DNA of 64,000 nt, from contig JADJPM010000004.1 in NCBI GenBank assembly GCA_016713245.1, positions 2,480,001 to 2,544,000 of the forward strand, written 5' to 3'. Below the pieces are notes generated by a model. The model was not told the DNA's origin, made no database searches, and worked only from the letters and a program-made list of their open reading frames with translations. This DNA comes from Verrucomicrobiaceae bacterium. Lineage in GTDB: Bacteria > Verrucomicrobiota > Verrucomicrobiia > Verrucomicrobiales > Verrucomicrobiaceae. Of the stretch, positions 60,396-64,000 are shown piece by piece (within the stretch, counting starts at the first letter, position 1; the number at the start of each line of letters is the position of its first letter). The translations under genes and the position numbers were made by a program.

Positions 60396-60581
60396 CTGCG
60401 TGCGGCTGTTGCTATACCTCGGGAACAATCCCCGAAGCCATCCCGCGCCCACTTTCCCGCCGTCCCGGCACAGCAAGTGCTCATTAGGGCTTTGAAACGG
60501 CCCTTTCACCATCCATCTACTTGCCCTTCTGCCATCGCTCGCCCCTCGTCACGGCCTCATTTTTGTTCTTTGCCCCTTTCC

Positions 60582-63050
<2,469 letters not shown>

Positions 63051-63151
63051 CCGCCGCAGGCGAATCCTACTCGTCCTCTTACTCCTACTCCTCCTCGATC
63101 AAGGCGCGGCGTCTCACTTTTCAGCTTCCAAGTTTCACGATGCTCCGCCTT

Positions 63152-63360
63152 CGCGGCAGCGTCGTGGAATCGAAGCGAAGCAAAGATAGACAGCACGAAG
63201 TGCTGCCCGAAGGGTGAGTGAAGCGAATCAATGCGGTGGCAGAGGAGCAAGGCGCAGACTTGCTCCGCCGACACCGCTTTCGTGCGCAGGAAGATAGTAG
63301 TTCGTCCATTGATCGCCGTCCGGCTGACAACAGCGATGTCACTCCCGCTTCGATTCCACC
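63152..63360. repeat. REP-like element, variant, in reverse orientation
   Basis: GCAGCGTCGTGGAATCGAAG near the left end and CGCTTCGATTCCACC at the right end form the outer arms. AATGCGGTGGCAGAGG and GACACCGCTTTCG are the inner elements shared with 3473-3674. It fills most of the gap between glgP and the third toxin gene. Confidence 0.7.
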
Positions 63361-63366
63361 ATCACC

Positions 63367-63753
63367 TCACCACAAGAGCGGCACGTTGTAACCTGCAAAC
63401 TGGCTGTCGCAGCTCACCAAAGTCAGTCCTTCCACCTCAGCTTGGGCAATCATCATCCGGTCAAATGGATCCCCATGATGACGCGGCATCGTGATGAGAC
63501 GTTTGTGATGTTCCAGCCTTGATGGCAGCATCTGGAAGCCATTCGCATCCAGCACGTCGGGAAAAATCACGTCATAGTCCACTTGGAGACTCAGTTTGCC
63601 GAGAGACAGCTTAATCGCCATTTCCCACGGAACGGCATGACTGATGAATCGCTCATTGCTTTCATCTTCCATGGCCACCCTCGCGGCTGCACTCAAAAGC
63701 GGGCTGCCCTCGCAAAACCAAATCAGCGCATGCGTGTCGATCAGGAGCCTCAT
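63367..63753 (-). CDS. PIN-domain toxin (VapC, type II toxin-antitoxin), pair 3
   Basis: 128 residues. LLIDTHALIWFCEGSPLLS is the usual start of the IDTHALLW group of VapC toxins, PWEMAIKLSLGKL carries the Glu, and HHGDPFDRMMIAQAEVEGLTLVSCD carries the C-terminal acidic residues. Not closely related to the other two PIN toxins in the window. It overlaps the antitoxin stop by 4 bases. Confidence 0.9.
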   Translation of the reverse strand: MRLLIDTHALIWFCEGSPLLSAAARVAMEDESNERFISHAVPWEMAIKLSLGKLSLQVDYDVIFPDVLDANGFQMLPSRLEHHKRLITMPRHHGDPFDRMMIAQAEVEGLTLVSCDSQFAGYNVPLLW

Positions 63754-63989
63754 GCCATGTACTCTTTGAAGTCCTCCAGTGGTGCGTCAAAGTCGGGCGA
63801 CATCGAGATTTTTCCCTTCAAGCAGCCAAAGCCTTTCAGCGGTTCAAGTGGTTCGGCCGGGCTTTTTGATTCAACCACAGGTTCCAGCACCGCCTGCACG
63901 CGAATCGGCATTTTTCGCCAGGCCGCAGGCAATGGCAGATGCAGCGTGCCGTCTGCGGCAGGCTCAAAAATGGCGGCGATGGTGCTCAT
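63750..63989 (-). CDS. DUF2281-like antitoxin, pair 3
   Basis: 79 residues. Acidic and Pro-rich, with LPLPAAWRKMPIRVQAVLE at the start and the characteristic tail FGCLKGKISMSPDFDAPLEDFKEYM that inserts into VapC-type toxins. Upstream of and coupled (ATGA) to the PIN toxin gene on the minus strand. Confidence 0.85.
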   Translation of the reverse strand: MSTIAAIFEPAADGTLHLPLPAAWRKMPIRVQAVLEPVVESKSPAEPLEPLKGFGCLKGKISMSPDFDAPLEDFKEYMA

Positions 63990-64000
63990 GTCGTAATCAT

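Overview
The window reads as a GC-rich chromosome segment from a verrucomicrobial bacterium (Verrucomicrobiaceae/Prosthecobacter-like). This is inferred from gene content, not from a marker gene. The supporting content is a Planctomycete-type cytochrome C domain protein, an S1 sulfatase, an ECF sigma factor beside a Ser/Thr kinase with TPRs, a flotillin-NfeD pair, a GspD-like secretin, beta-helix and thrombospondin-3-like secreted proteins, and many RAYT/REP-type palindromes.

Layout. 1-6.4 kb is a rearranged accessory patch. It holds an SDR C-terminus, two related small membrane proteins, a RAYT transposase with its palindromic repeats, a HepT/MntA module, a second orphan MntA next to a broken copy of the SDR end, and GYF/RDD and TM2 membrane proteins. 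6.5-14 kb is ordinary housekeeping: a DUF1361 protein, a fused two-domain ABC permease, tRNA-Glu(TTC), phosphatidylserine decarboxylase, a floA-nfeD cluster, an SDR and small lipo/membrane proteins. 14.3-27.4 kb is a defence island bracketed by related low-complexity repeats. It is a type I restriction-modification operon, hsdM-hsdS-HEPN-ATPase-hsdR, with overlapping or near-abutting genes. The hsdM carries an in-frame DUF559 nuclease-like insertion. The hsdS is split by a decayed IS with clear terminal repeats and a 4-bp target duplication. An IS3-family element follows, inside a minisatellite. 27.4-35 kb has repeat arrays, a c-type cytochrome domain protein, a D-erythronate-dehydrogenase-like epimerase, a secretin locus with one frameshift, a sigma factor and a CHAD protein. 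35-41.8 kb has a calcium-binding-repeat gene broken by an IS66 element, a sulfatase (plus a remnant of another) and a GntR/LacI-type regulator. 41.8-49 kb has a kinase/TPR gene broken by a frameshift, a beta-helix protein, an FGE-fold secreted protein, an ECF sigma factor and an NTF2-like protein whose end is overwritten by transposon-linked repeats and an Rhs fragment. 49.2-50.8 kb has an HUH/Y1 transposase and remnants. 50.9-63 kb is mostly core: recJ, an RluA-family synthase, an exopolysaccharide-type sugar transferase, miaA, aroB, a Tat-exported TIM-barrel isomerase-like protein and glycogen phosphorylase. It is interspersed with two paralogous PIN toxin-antitoxin pairs and ends with a third, unrelated one.

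The most interesting candidate system is the two-gene module at 19317-22378, a Swt1-like HEPN protein plus a large P-loop ATPase with a repeat-like C-terminus. It is translationally coupled between hsdS and hsdR and has visibly lower GC than its hosts. It looks like an abortive-infection style effector pair embedded in a restriction operon.
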